From NCBI GenBank assembly GCA_023422735.1, contig JAFAGL010000162.1, positions 1-15,479 on the forward strand: DNA of 15,479 bases, in the 5' to 3' direction. The notes under the pieces are model-generated. The model was not told the origin of the DNA and did not search any database. It saw nothing but the letters and a program-made list of their open reading frames with translations. The translations under genes and the position numbers were made by a program. Shown in pieces: positions 7,098 through 14,282 of this stretch (the stretch's first letter is position 1; each line of letters opens with the position of its first letter). The DNA is from Pseudomonadota bacterium. Its GTDB lineage: Bacteria > Pseudomonadota > Alphaproteobacteria > Rhizobiales > Rhizobiaceae.

Positions 7098-8399
7098 ATG
7101 GTGCAAGCTACAACAACTGCCGAACGCGATGCCCGGGCCGTGAATACGGGGCATCCCGTAAACCCCAACGACATTGCGGTTGGCGTCATTATCGGCCGCA
7201 CGTCTGAAGCTTTCGACTTCTTTGTCTACGCGATCGCGTCGGTGATCGTGTTTCCGCGTCTGTTCTTCCCCTTTGTCGATGAGGTGCAGGGAACGCTTTA
7301 TTCCTTCGCGATCTTCGCACTGGCTTTCGTCGCCCGCCCCTTCGGCACATTGGTGTTCACCGAGATCGCGCGTCGCTTCGGCAAAAGTGCCAAGCTGACC
7401 ATTGCCTTGTTCATGCTTGGCACCTGTACGGTGGCCATCGGTCTTTTGCCCAGCTATGAAACCATCGGCGTCGCTGCGATCTGGATCCTCGCTGCGCTGC
7501 GGCTTGGACAGGGCTTTGCGCTGGCTGGCACATGGGATGGGCTGGCGTCGCTTCTGGCTCTCAATTCACCGGAAAAGCATCGCGGCTGGTATGCGATGAT
7601 CCCGCAGCTTGGCGCGCCGATCGGTCTGGTCGTGGCGAGCGCCCTGTTCGCCTATTTCGTCGGCAATCTGGGCGCGGAAGATTTCTACAGCTGGGGCTGG
7701 CGCTATCCGTTCTTCGTGGCCTTCGCCATCAATGTGGTGGCCTTGTTTGCCCGTTTGCGTATCGTGGTGACACCTGAATACACCACATCCTTCAAAACCT
7801 ACGACCTGCAGCCGGCTTCCGTGGTGCGCACCTTGCGGACGCAAAAGGCGAATATTCTGCTGGGATCCTTCGCACCTCTCGCGAGCTTCGCGCTGTTCCA
7901 CATGGTGACGGTGTTCCCGCTGTCTTACGTCTTCCTTTATACCAGCGAAGGTCCGTCCGGCTTTCTGATCATCGAAGGCATTGGCGCGGCCGTTGGTATT
8001 CTGGCAGTGATCGCATCGGGCATTCTCGCCGATCGTATCGGCCGCCGCACGCTGCTGGCTGGCTCGGCCGTGGCGATCGCAGCCTTCAGCGGCTTCGCGC
8101 CGCAATTGCTCGATGCGGGCCCGATCGGCGAAGCGGTCTTCATGATCACCGGCTTCATCCTGCTTGGCCTGTCATTCGGCCAGTCATCCGGCGCCTTGGC
8201 GAGCTATTTCGACATGGAATATCGCTACACGGCATCCGCGCTGACCTCGGATTTCGCCTGGCTGTTCGGCGCAGGCTTCGCCCCTCTGGCCGGACTTCTG
8301 CTGACCGTGAATTTCGGTTTGATCGCGGCTGGCGGCTATCTCTTGTCCGGTGCAGTCGTGACTTTGCTTGCGCTGTATTTCAGCCGCTGGGAGCGTTGA
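7098..8399 (+). CDS. MFS transporter, metabolite:H+ symporter type
   Basis: Inner-membrane secondary transporter of 433 residues with about twelve hydrophobic helices. The N-terminal GRTSEAFDFFVYAIASVIVF followed by RLFFP matches the metabolite:H+ symporter subfamily (ShiA, ProP, CitA and relatives), and RLGQGFALAGTWDG (135-148) corresponds to the RxxQG segment after helix 4. The second-half loop has a canonical SGILADRIGRR motif, whereas the first-half loop (GTLVFTEIARRFGKS) lacks the usual Asp-Arg pair. The substrate cannot be predicted; organic acids, osmolytes or aromatic compounds are all possible. It is transcribed divergently from cyoA and ends 46 bases before a strong terminator, so it is probably monocistronic. 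The ribosome binding site before the ATG at 7098 is weak. Confidence 0.88.
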   Translation: MVQATTTAERDARAVNTGHPVNPNDIAVGVIIGRTSEAFDFFVYAIASVIVFPRLFFPFVDEVQGTLYSFAIFALAFVARPFGTLVFTEIARRFGKSAKLTIALFMLGTCTVAIGLLPSYETIGVAAIWILAALRLGQGFALAGTWDGLASLLALNSPEKHRGWYAMIPQLGAPIGLVVASALFAYFVGNLGAEDFYSWGWRYPFFVAFAINVVALFARLRIVVTPEYTTSFKTYDLQPASVVRTLRTQKANILLGSFAPLASFALFHMVTVFPLSYVFLYTSEGPSGFLIIEGIGAAVGILAVIASGILADRIGRRTLLAGSAVAIAAFSGFAPQLLDAGPIGEAVFMITGFILLGLSFGQSSGALASYFDMEYRYTASALTSDFAWLFGAGFAPLAGLLLTVNFGLIAAGGYLLSGAVVTLLALYFSRWER

Positions 8400-8442
8400 T
8401 CGGGGTTCGCCCCTCTTCAACGCCTTCATTTCCCAAACATTC

Positions 8443-8477
8443 AAGCGTTCTGCGGTTTTTTCGCGGAGCGCTTTTTT
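8443..8477 (+). terminator. Rho-independent terminator after the MFS gene
   Basis: Arms AAGCGTTCTGCG (8443-8454) and CGCGGAGCGCTT (8462-8473) pair over 12 positions, two of them G-U, around a 7-base loop, and run directly into six T residues (8472-8477). It starts 44 bases after the MFS stop. Confidence 0.88.
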
Positions 8478-8599
8478 GTTGTCCTCAAGTCCAGCCAGAT
8501 AAGCTTGTTATATTTTTTGGCCGCGCCTGGAGCTCACGAGATCATTGCGGCGCGCGCTTGAATGAAGCAACCAGTCAATGCAGGTGGCTTGCATGAGAC

Positions 8600-8754
8600 G
8601 CTGAGGAATGTCATCGCTAATTTACGAGTTGTTGTGAAGTTATTGCTTTCCCTATCGTGAGTTTGAATGGATTGTTTATATAGATGCTACCATTCTACTA
8701 TTCGGCTAGGTTACTCGATTGTAGTTGATTGTATTTCTGGAAGGGGCTGACTGT
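8600..8754 (+). promoter_or_regulatory. AT-rich leader with GATTGTA repeats, probable promoter/autoregulatory region
   Basis: The region is rich in T-A steps (for example TTTATATAG around 8675-8683, a possible -10). Two direct repeats GATTGTA at 8717-8723 and 8727-8733 are exactly 10 bases apart, one helical turn, and a related GATTGTTTA lies at 8670-8678. MucR/Ros proteins are known to bind AT-rich sequences with T-A steps and to repress their own genes, so this could be the autoregulatory site. A clear -35 element was not found. A good Shine-Dalgarno, GGAAGGGG, follows at 8739-8746. Confidence 0.4.
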
Positions 8755-9261
8755 ATGACTTCTGAGACCGAGGGATCGGATTACCCGAAACTCGCGGAAC
8801 TGACCGCCGACATCGTATCTGCATATGTTGCCAAAAACGCTGTTCGCTCGAATGACCTGCCGGTTCTGATCGGCGAGGTTCACGCTGCGCTGGCCGGCTT
8901 GAATCGCGGCTCCAAGGTGATCGAACCCCTGGACGCGCCCAAGCCCGCCGTCCCCATCAAGAAATCGATTACGCCCGATTACCTGATCAGCCTGGAAAAC
9001 GGACAGAAGTTCCGCTCGCTGAAGCGTCATTTGATGACCAGCTATGGCATGACGCCAGACGAATACCGCGCGAAATGGGGCTTGCCGGCGGATTATCCGA
9101 TGGTGGCGCCCAATTATGCAGTCCAGCGCTCCCAACTCGCCAAGACCCTCGGCTTGGGCCGGAAAGCCAGGAGCGAAAAAGTTTCCAACGGAGCAACCGA
9201 GCCGAAAAAGCGCGGCAGAAAGCCGAAAAGCGAGAAAACAAGCCCAGACACCGAAGAATAA
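8755..9261 (+). CDS. Ros/MucR-family transcriptional regulator lacking the zinc site
   Basis: A 168-residue DNA-binding protein of the Ros/MucR family, alphaproteobacterial regulators of surface polysaccharide, symbiosis and virulence genes. The N-terminal LTADIVSAYVAKNAV and the later SLKRHLMTSYGMTPDEYRAKWGLP, DYPMVAPNYAVQRSQLAKTLGLGRK are diagnostic. Ros coordinates zinc with Cys79, Cys82, His92 and His96 or His97; this protein has Ser79, Asn82, His92 and Ser96/Tyr97, so three of four ligands are gone. Zinc-free members of the family are known in Mesorhizobium, so it may still fold. After the core, the tail (about 136-168) is basic and contains KKRGRKPK, an AT-hook-like motif, before an acidic end. 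I chose the ATG at 8755 because GGAAGGGG precedes it; a TTG at 8725 is in frame but lacks such a site. Probably monocistronic. Confidence 0.9.
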   Translation: MTSETEGSDYPKLAELTADIVSAYVAKNAVRSNDLPVLIGEVHAALAGLNRGSKVIEPLDAPKPAVPIKKSITPDYLISLENGQKFRSLKRHLMTSYGMTPDEYRAKWGLPADYPMVAPNYAVQRSQLAKTLGLGRKARSEKVSNGATEPKKRGRKPKSEKTSPDTEE

Positions 9262-9686
9262 GATCGGGCGGCCACCAAAACCCGAATCGCGTCAAGGCGC
9301 AGGTTTGTGAGTTGCTTATGCTTCCGGGAATATTGTTTTAATTCTTTTGCCAGATTTGGTTTATCGTTTCGAATGTTCTTTAAACGGCCGGATTGCCAAA
9401 ACGTCGCATCCCTCCGGGTCTCATGGGTTCGCGCCCGTTCTCATGTCGATCACGGCAGTGTGATTGGTCGCAAGGGCGCGTTTCCGGATGCGCCAGGCGC
9501 CGCCGCGTTGAACCCGCGGGCATTGCCAACAACTCTCTGATTTCAAGAGACATTCCCTCCGGCAATGACCGTCACGGCATGGACATCCGGCAAAATCCCG
9601 CATTATGCGCTGCAACAAGCGCTCATCCGGAATGATCGGATCGCAGGCGCTTCTTTCCGCCTGTTCCATCCACAGGCACGAAGGCT

Positions 9687-9714
9687 TTGCAAATCGATTC
9701 GTTCTCTGTTTAAT
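9687..9714 (+). promoter_or_regulatory. Candidate sigma-70 promoter of dppA
   Basis: TTGCAA (9687-9692) and TTTAAT (9709-9714) are spaced by 16 bases, matching 4 and 5 of 6 consensus positions. Transcription would begin near 9721, leaving an untranslated leader of about 50 bases. Inferred from sequence only. Confidence 0.4.
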
Positions 9715-9715
9715 C

Positions 9716-9746
9716 GCGAGCTTAAGGGCAGAGATCAAAAGCTCGC
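9716..9746 (+). promoter_or_regulatory. Hairpin in the dppA leader
   Basis: GCGAGCTT (9716-9723) and AAGCTCGC (9739-9746) form a perfect 8-base stem around a 15-base loop, 13 bases before the ribosome binding site AAGGGGAG (9760-9767). There is no T tract, so it is not a terminator. AGGGC in the loop (9725-9729) could instead pair with GCCCT (9745-9749). It may protect the 5' end of the transcript or affect translation, or it may overlap the initiation region as a DNA dyad. Confidence 0.4.
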
Positions 9747-9773
9747 CCTGCACAACATTAAGGGGAGTGCGCA

Positions 9774-11369
9774 ATGTTGAAGAAGATGACGTTTGCGGCC
9801 GCTTTGGCGACCGCAACGATTTTGAGCGGCGCAGCAAGCGCGAAAACGTTTGTGTATTGCTCTGAAGGTTCGCCGGAAGGGTTCGATCCGGGTTTGTACA
9901 CCGCCGGGACGACGTTCGATGCCGCAGCGCACACGGTTTATAACCGCCTGCTCGAATTCAAGAAGGGTTCCACCGAAACCGAACCCGGCCTTGCCGAAAG
10001 CTATGAAGTTTCCGACGACGGCCTGGAATACACCTTCAAGCTGCGTCCGGGCGTCAAGTTCCAGACCACTGATTTCTTCACGCCGTCACGCGAGTTGAAC
10101 GCCGACGACGTGATCTTCTCGTACGACCGTCAGATGAACACCGAGAACCCCTGGCACCAGTATGTCGCTGGCGGTTCGTGGGAATATTTCAATGGCATGG
10201 GCTTTCCTGACCTGATCGAAACGATCGAAAAGGTCGACGACATGACGGTGAAGTTCAAGCTCAAGCGCAAGGAAGCCCCGTTCCTCGCCAATGTTGCGAT
10301 GCCTTTCGCATCCATCATGTCCAAGGAATATGCTGACAAGCTTGAAGCCGACAACGCCAAGGAAAAGCTGAACCAGCAGCCGCTTGGCACCGGCCCGTTC
10401 CAGTTCGTGGCTTACCAGCAGGATGCCGCGATCCGTTATAAAGCCAATCCGGATTACTGGAACGGCGCGCAGAAGATCGACGATCTCGTTTTCGCGATCA
10501 CCACCGACGCGGCTGTTCGTTATCAGAAGCTTCAGGCCGGCGAATGTCACTTGATGCCTTATCCGAACGCCGCCGATGTGGAATCGATGAAGGCCAATCC
10601 GGCGCTCAAGGTTGAAGAACAGGAAGGCCTGAACATCGCCTATCTCGCCTTCAACACGACGCAGGCTCCGTTTGACAAGGTCGAGGTGCGCAAGGCGCTT
10701 TCGATGGCCATCAACAAGCAGGCCATCGTGGATGCCGTGTTCCAGGGCGCAGCAACGCCTGCGAAGAACCCGATCCCGCCGACGATGTGGTCATATAACG
10801 ACGCCGTCGAAGACGATGCCTATGATCCGGAAGCCGCAAAGAAGATGCTTGAGGAAGCAGGCGTCAAAGACCTGACCATGAAGCTCTGGGCCATGCCCGT
10901 CGCGCGTCCTTACATGCTCAACGCCCGTCGTGCCGCTGAATTGATGCAGTCGGATTTCGCCAAGCTCGGCGTCAAGGTCGAGATCGTGTCCTACGAATGG
11001 GCCGAATATCTCGAGCGTTCCAAGTCCAAGGACCGTGATGGCGCGGTGATCCTCGGCTGGACCGGCGACAATGGCGATCCGGACAACTTCCTCGATACGC
11101 TGCTTGGTTGCGATGCCGTAGGCGGCAACAACCGCGCACAGTGGTGCAACGAGGAGTTCGACAAGCTGGTCACGCAGGCCAAGGAAAGCTCCGATCAGGA
11201 CGAGCGGACCAAGCTTTACGAAGAAGCCCAGGTGATCTTCAAGAAGGAAGCTCCCTGGATCACGATCGACCACTCGCTTGCCGTTGTTCCAATGCGCAAG
11301 GAAGTGACCGGCTTCGTGCAAAGCCCGCTTGGCGACTTCGCGTTTGATGGCGTCGACCTCGCGGAATAA
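9774..11369 (+). CDS. dppA: Periplasmic dipeptide-binding protein of ABC transporter
   Basis: Substrate-binding protein (SBP family 5) that captures dipeptides in the periplasm and delivers them to DppBC; in E. coli DppA also binds heme and acts in chemotaxis. It has 531 residues. A Sec signal peptide, with two lysines, a hydrophobic core and ASA (21-23), probably ends after Ala23. The mature protein opens with KTFVYCSEGSPEGFDP and contains TTFDAAAHTVYNRLLEFKKG, ELNADDVIFSYDRQ, PLGTGPFQF, IPPTMWSYND and WTGDNGDPDNF, all very close to E. coli DppA; the last includes the Asp region that holds the peptide amino terminus. The ATG at 9774 has an excellent ribosome binding site six bases upstream. 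First gene of dppABCDF. Dipeptide specificity is inferred from this similarity; 5-aminolevulinate or heme could also be carried. Confidence 0.95.
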   Translation: MLKKMTFAAALATATILSGAASAKTFVYCSEGSPEGFDPGLYTAGTTFDAAAHTVYNRLLEFKKGSTETEPGLAESYEVSDDGLEYTFKLRPGVKFQTTDFFTPSRELNADDVIFSYDRQMNTENPWHQYVAGGSWEYFNGMGFPDLIETIEKVDDMTVKFKLKRKEAPFLANVAMPFASIMSKEYADKLEADNAKEKLNQQPLGTGPFQFVAYQQDAAIRYKANPDYWNGAQKIDDLVFAITTDAAVRYQKLQAGECHLMPYPNAADVESMKANPALKVEEQEGLNIAYLAFNTTQAPFDKVEVRKALSMAINKQAIVDAVFQGAATPAKNPIPPTMWSYNDAVEDDAYDPEAAKKMLEEAGVKDLTMKLWAMPVARPYMLNARRAAELMQSDFAKLGVKVEIVSYEWAEYLERSKSKDRDGAVILGWTGDNGDPDNFLDTLLGCDAVGGNNRAQWCNEEFDKLVTQAKESSDQDERTKLYEEAQVIFKKEAPWITIDHSLAVVPMRKEVTGFVQSPLGDFAFDGVDLAE

Positions 11370-11387
11370 GTAACCCATCCTTTTGGG

Positions 11388-11422
11388 AAGCGGGGGCGGC
11401 TGGAACTCAGCCGTCCCCGCTT
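11388..11422 (+). promoter_or_regulatory. Long stem-loop between dppA and dppB
   Basis: Arms 11388-11402 (AAGCGGGGGCGGCTG) and 11408-11422 (CAGCCGTCCCCGCTT) pair over all 15 positions, one as G-U, around the 5-base loop GAACT. No T tract follows, so full termination is unlikely. It begins 19 bases after the dppA stop. In many binding-protein operons such a stem stabilises the upstream message or limits read-through, giving more binding protein than permease; that role is inferred here. Confidence 0.8.
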
Positions 11423-11475
11423 CGTTCGTTGAAGGCCGCCGGGCCAATCCGGCCGCTTCTGTTTTTGGAGCCGAC

Positions 11476-12480
11476 ATGGTCCGCTTCCTTTTCGGGCGCC
11501 TCGCGGTGCTCATTCCCACTTTTGTTGGCGTGTCGATCATCGCCTTTTCGTTTATCCGGCTGTTGCCGGGCGATCCGGTCGCCTTGTTGTCGGGCGAACG
11601 CGTGATGTCGCCCGAGCGCCATGCGCAGATTTCTCAGCAGTTGGGCTTTGATCGTCCCATCGTGGTTCAATATCTCGATTATCTGTGGGGTGTCGTGCGC
11701 GGCGATTTCGGAACGTCGATCGTCACCAAGCAACCGATTCTGGATCAGTTCTTCGCCTTGTTTCCCGCCACGCTCGAACTGGCCCTCTGCGCCATTTTGT
11801 TTGCGATCATCATCGGCATCCCGGCCGGCGTTTTCGCGGCCATCAAGCGCGGCTCCTTTTTCGACCAGACCATCATGGGCACCGCCCTTGTCGGCTATTC
11901 CATGCCGATCTTCTGGTGGGGCCTGCTTTTGATCATCCTGTTTTCCGGCATCCTGCAATGGACCCCGGTTTCAGGCCGCATTTCCTTTATGTATTTCTTC
12001 CCGCCGGTGACCGGTTTCATGTTGGTCGACAGTCTCTTGTCGGGCCAAAGCGGCGCATTCAAATCTGCGGTCAGCCATTTGATCCTGCCGACCATCGTTT
12101 TGGGCACGATCCCGCTTGCGGTGATCGCGCGCCAAACCCGTTCGGCGATGCTGGAAGTTTTGTCTGAAGATTACGTGCGCACCGCCCGCGCCAAGGGCCT
12201 GTCGCCGTTCCGGGTCATCGGCGTCCATGCGTTGCGCAACGCCATGATCCCGGTGATAACCACGATCGGCCTGCAGGTTGGCGTGATGCTGGCCGGCGCG
12301 ATTTTGACCGAAACCATCTTTTCCTGGCCGGGCATCGGCAAATGGATGGTGGATTCGGTATTCCGGCGCGATTACCCGGTTATCCAGGGTGGCCTGCTTT
12401 TGATCGCCGGCATCATCATGGTGGTCAACCTGATCGTCGACCTGCTTTACGGTCTGATCAACCCTCGCATCCGGCATTGA
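11476..12480 (+). CDS. dppB: Dipeptide ABC transporter permease
   Basis: Inner-membrane channel subunit of 334 residues that pairs with DppC. It starts with the conserved MVRFLFGRLAVLIPTFVGVS helix and has IRLLPGDPVALL (27-38) and LGFDRPIVVQYLDYL, typical of DppB/OppB permeases. Six membrane segments are visible. The cytoplasmic EAA loop, EDYVRTARAKGLSPFRVIGV (231-250) followed by HALRNAMIPV, contacts the ATPases. The ATG at 11476 is preceded by GGAG (11467-11470); the in-frame upstream start at 11383 lies before the stem-loop and would add residues unlike the family, so I rejected it. It follows dppA after 106 bases and precedes dppC by 10 bases. E. coli DppB is 339 residues, so length is normal. 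Confidence 0.95.
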   Translation: MVRFLFGRLAVLIPTFVGVSIIAFSFIRLLPGDPVALLSGERVMSPERHAQISQQLGFDRPIVVQYLDYLWGVVRGDFGTSIVTKQPILDQFFALFPATLELALCAILFAIIIGIPAGVFAAIKRGSFFDQTIMGTALVGYSMPIFWWGLLLIILFSGILQWTPVSGRISFMYFFPPVTGFMLVDSLLSGQSGAFKSAVSHLILPTIVLGTIPLAVIARQTRSAMLEVLSEDYVRTARAKGLSPFRVIGVHALRNAMIPVITTIGLQVGVMLAGAILTETIFSWPGIGKWMVDSVFRRDYPVIQGGLLLIAGIIMVVNLIVDLLYGLINPRIRH

Positions 12481-12490
12481 GGAGAAACCC

Positions 12491-13402
12491 ATGTCCAACA
12501 ATGCCCCAACGGTGACAACCGCCGTACCCGCCAAGACAGGCAATCGTCGCTTTGCCGAGTTCTGGTATTATTTCTCCGAAAACAAGGGTGCCGTGATCGG
12601 CCTCTTCATCTTCATCGGCCTGGTGATCGTGGCGCTTTTGGCGCCGCTGATCGCGCCGCATGCCCCGTCGGCGCAATATCGCGATGCGGTTCTCGTGCCG
12701 CCATTATGGATGGAAGGCGGTCGCGCCACCTATCCGCTTGGCACCGATCCGGTTGGTCGCGATATCCTGTCGCGTTTGATTTACGGCGCGCAATATTCGC
12801 TGTTTATCGGCGTGGTCGTAACCGTTCTGGCGCTGGTCAGCGGCATTGTGATCGGCGTGATCGCCGGTTATGCGCGCGGCTGGGTCGATACGGTCATCAT
12901 GCGTATTATGGACATTATCCTGGCCTTCCCGTCGCTGCTTCTGGCGCTGGTGCTCGTTGCCGTGCTCGGGCCGGGGCTGACCAATGCGATGATCGCGATC
13001 GCGCTGGTGCTTCAGCCGCATTTCGTGCGTTTGACGCGTGCTGCTGTGATGGCGGAGAAGAACCGCGATTACGTGACGGCGGCCCGCGTTGCTGGCGCCG
13101 GGCATTTGCGGCTGATGTTCATGACCATTCTGCCGAATTGCATGGCGCCGCTGATCGTGCAGGCGACCTTGTCCTTTTCCAACGCGATCCTTGATGCTGC
13201 GGCACTCGGCTTTCTGGGCATGGGCGCGCAACCGCCGACGCCGGAATGGGGCACGATGCTGGCTGAAGCGCGCGAATTCATCTTGCGCGCCTGGTGGGTG
13301 GTCACTTTCCCCGGCCTCGCCATCCTCATCACCGTGCTCGCCATCAACCTCGTTGGCGATGGTCTGCGTGATGCGCTTGATCCGAAGCTGAAGCGGAGCT
13401 GA
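12491..13402 (+). CDS. dppC: Dipeptide ABC transporter permease
   Basis: Second channel subunit, 303 residues, close to the family length. A cytoplasmic N-terminus (FAEFWYYFSENKGAVIG, 21-37) leads into the first helix, as in the N-terminal domain shared by DppC/OppC. HPLGT-type segment YPLGTDPVGRDILSRLIYGA (81-100) is diagnostic for this subfamily. The EAA loop is NRDYVTAARVAGAGHLRLMF (191-210) followed by ILPNCMAPLIV, and AALGFLGMGAQPPTPEWG (237-254) is also conserved. GGAG lies ten bases before the ATG, in the short gap after dppB, and the stop is four bases before dppD. No anomalies are seen. Confidence 0.95.
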   Translation: MSNNAPTVTTAVPAKTGNRRFAEFWYYFSENKGAVIGLFIFIGLVIVALLAPLIAPHAPSAQYRDAVLVPPLWMEGGRATYPLGTDPVGRDILSRLIYGAQYSLFIGVVVTVLALVSGIVIGVIAGYARGWVDTVIMRIMDIILAFPSLLLALVLVAVLGPGLTNAMIAIALVLQPHFVRLTRAAVMAEKNRDYVTAARVAGAGHLRLMFMTILPNCMAPLIVQATLSFSNAILDAAALGFLGMGAQPPTPEWGTMLAEAREFILRAWWVVTFPGLAILITVLAINLVGDGLRDALDPKLKRS

Positions 13403-13406
13403 GCTG

Positions 13407-14282
13407 ATGCCTCTTCTTGAAATCAAGAATCTGACGGTTTCCTTTGAAACCAGCACCGGCCCCTTCATGGCGGTCAATGGCATCGATATCCGCGTCGATG
13501 AGCGCGAAGTGCTGGCAATCGTCGGCGAAAGCGGCTCGGGCAAATCCGTGTCCATGCTGGCGGTAATGGGATTGCTGCCCGACACCGCCACCGTCAAAGC
13601 GGATTCGATGACCTTCAATGGCGTGGATATGCTGACCATGTCGTCTTCCCAGCGCCGCAAGATCATCGGTCGCGAGATCGCGATGATCTTCCAGGAGCCG
13701 ATGGCCAGCCTCAATCCCTGTTTCACCGTTGGCTTCCAGATAGAGGAAGTGCTGCGCAAGCATCTCAACATGGGCAAGTCCGAGCGGCGCAAGCGCGCGG
13801 TCGAGCTGTTCGAGGCCGTCGGCATTCCAGAGCCGGAGGAACGGCTGAAGTCCTACCCGCACCAGATGTCGGGCGGTCAATGCCAGCGCGTCATGATCGC
13901 CATCGCGATTGCCTGCAATCCCAAGCTCCTGATCGCCGATGAGCCGACAACCGCGCTCGACGTGACGATCCAGAAGCAGATCCTCGATCTCCTGATGAAG
14001 CTTCAGGAAGAACACGGCATGGGCCTGATCATGATCACCCACAATATGGGCGTGGTGGCCGAAACGGCCGACCGGGTGGTCGTGCAATATAAGGGCCGCA
14101 AGATGGAGGAGGCCGACGTGCTTTCCTTGTTCGAAAACCCGCAAAGCAACTACACCAAGGCGCTTTTGGCCGCCCTTCCCGACAATGCGACGGGTGACCG
14201 CCTGCCCACCATCGGGGATTTCCATCAGGAATTGGAAGCATCTGCCGCTGTCAAAACGCCACCCCTGGAGGCGCCGCTATGA
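13407..14282 (+). CDS. dppD: Dipeptide ABC transporter ATP-binding protein (short DppD)
   Basis: Cytoplasmic ATPase that powers import together with DppF. All nucleotide-binding motifs are intact: Walker A GESGSGKS (40-47), Q-loop FQEP (95-98), signature SGGQCQR (155-161), Walker B LLIADEP (174-180) and H-loop His212. The signature has Cys where DppD of E. coli has Ser. At 291 residues it is about 35 shorter than E. coli DppD (327). The usual C-terminal oligopeptide-transporter extension (Oligo_HPY) with its cysteine cluster, which holds an iron-sulfur cluster in some DppD proteins, is missing: after TKALLAALP only RLPTIGDF remains recognisable. It is coupled to dppF by an ATGA overlap. The frame is open and unbroken, so the short form looks genuine. 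Confidence 0.94.
   Translation: MPLLEIKNLTVSFETSTGPFMAVNGIDIRVDEREVLAIVGESGSGKSVSMLAVMGLLPDTATVKADSMTFNGVDMLTMSSSQRRKIIGREIAMIFQEPMASLNPCFTVGFQIEEVLRKHLNMGKSERRKRAVELFEAVGIPEPEERLKSYPHQMSGGQCQRVMIAIAIACNPKLLIADEPTTALDVTIQKQILDLLMKLQEEHGMGLIMITHNMGVVAETADRVVVQYKGRKMEEADVLSLFENPQSNYTKALLAALPDNATGDRLPTIGDFHQELEASAAVKTPPLEAPL

Larger units (their letters stand above)
8400..8754 (+). other. Intergenic region between MFS gene and Ros/MucR-like gene
   Basis: This stretch of 355 bases holds the terminator of the MFS gene near its start and then no convincing reading frame. From about 8600 to the ATG at 8755 it becomes clearly richer in A and T than the rest of the window, consistent with a promoter and operator region for the downstream regulator. 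Confidence 0.6.
9262..9773 (+). other. 512-base intergenic region before the dpp operon
   Basis: No convincing gene is seen. Short open frames exist on both strands, but none has a good ribosome binding site or a recognisable protein. The first 50 bases can be read in another frame as an extension of the regulator tail. An AT-rich patch lies at about 9320-9385. A heptamer TCTCATG is repeated at 9419-9425 and 9439-9445. The last 90 bases hold the candidate dppA promoter, a hairpin and the dppA ribosome binding site. No clear terminator follows the regulator gene. Confidence 0.6.

Noticed and set aside
8725..8757. Upstream TTG start for the Ros/MucR-like gene
   Set aside because: The ATG at 8755 has GGAAGGGG at suitable spacing, and the longer form would translate through that ribosome binding site.
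9393..9635. Plus-strand 80-codon frame in the gap before dppA
   Set aside because: No ribosome binding site, no domain, and a basic, serine/proline-rich translation typical of noncoding GC-rich DNA.
9421..9837. Minus-strand open frame of 138 codons spanning the dppA start
   Set aside because: It overlaps the dppA signal peptide, ribosome binding site and candidate promoter, and resembles no known protein.
12704..13825. Minus-strand open frame of 373 codons across dppC and dppD
   Set aside because: Antisense to two well-supported genes and to their junction; composition typical of a GC-rich shadow frame.
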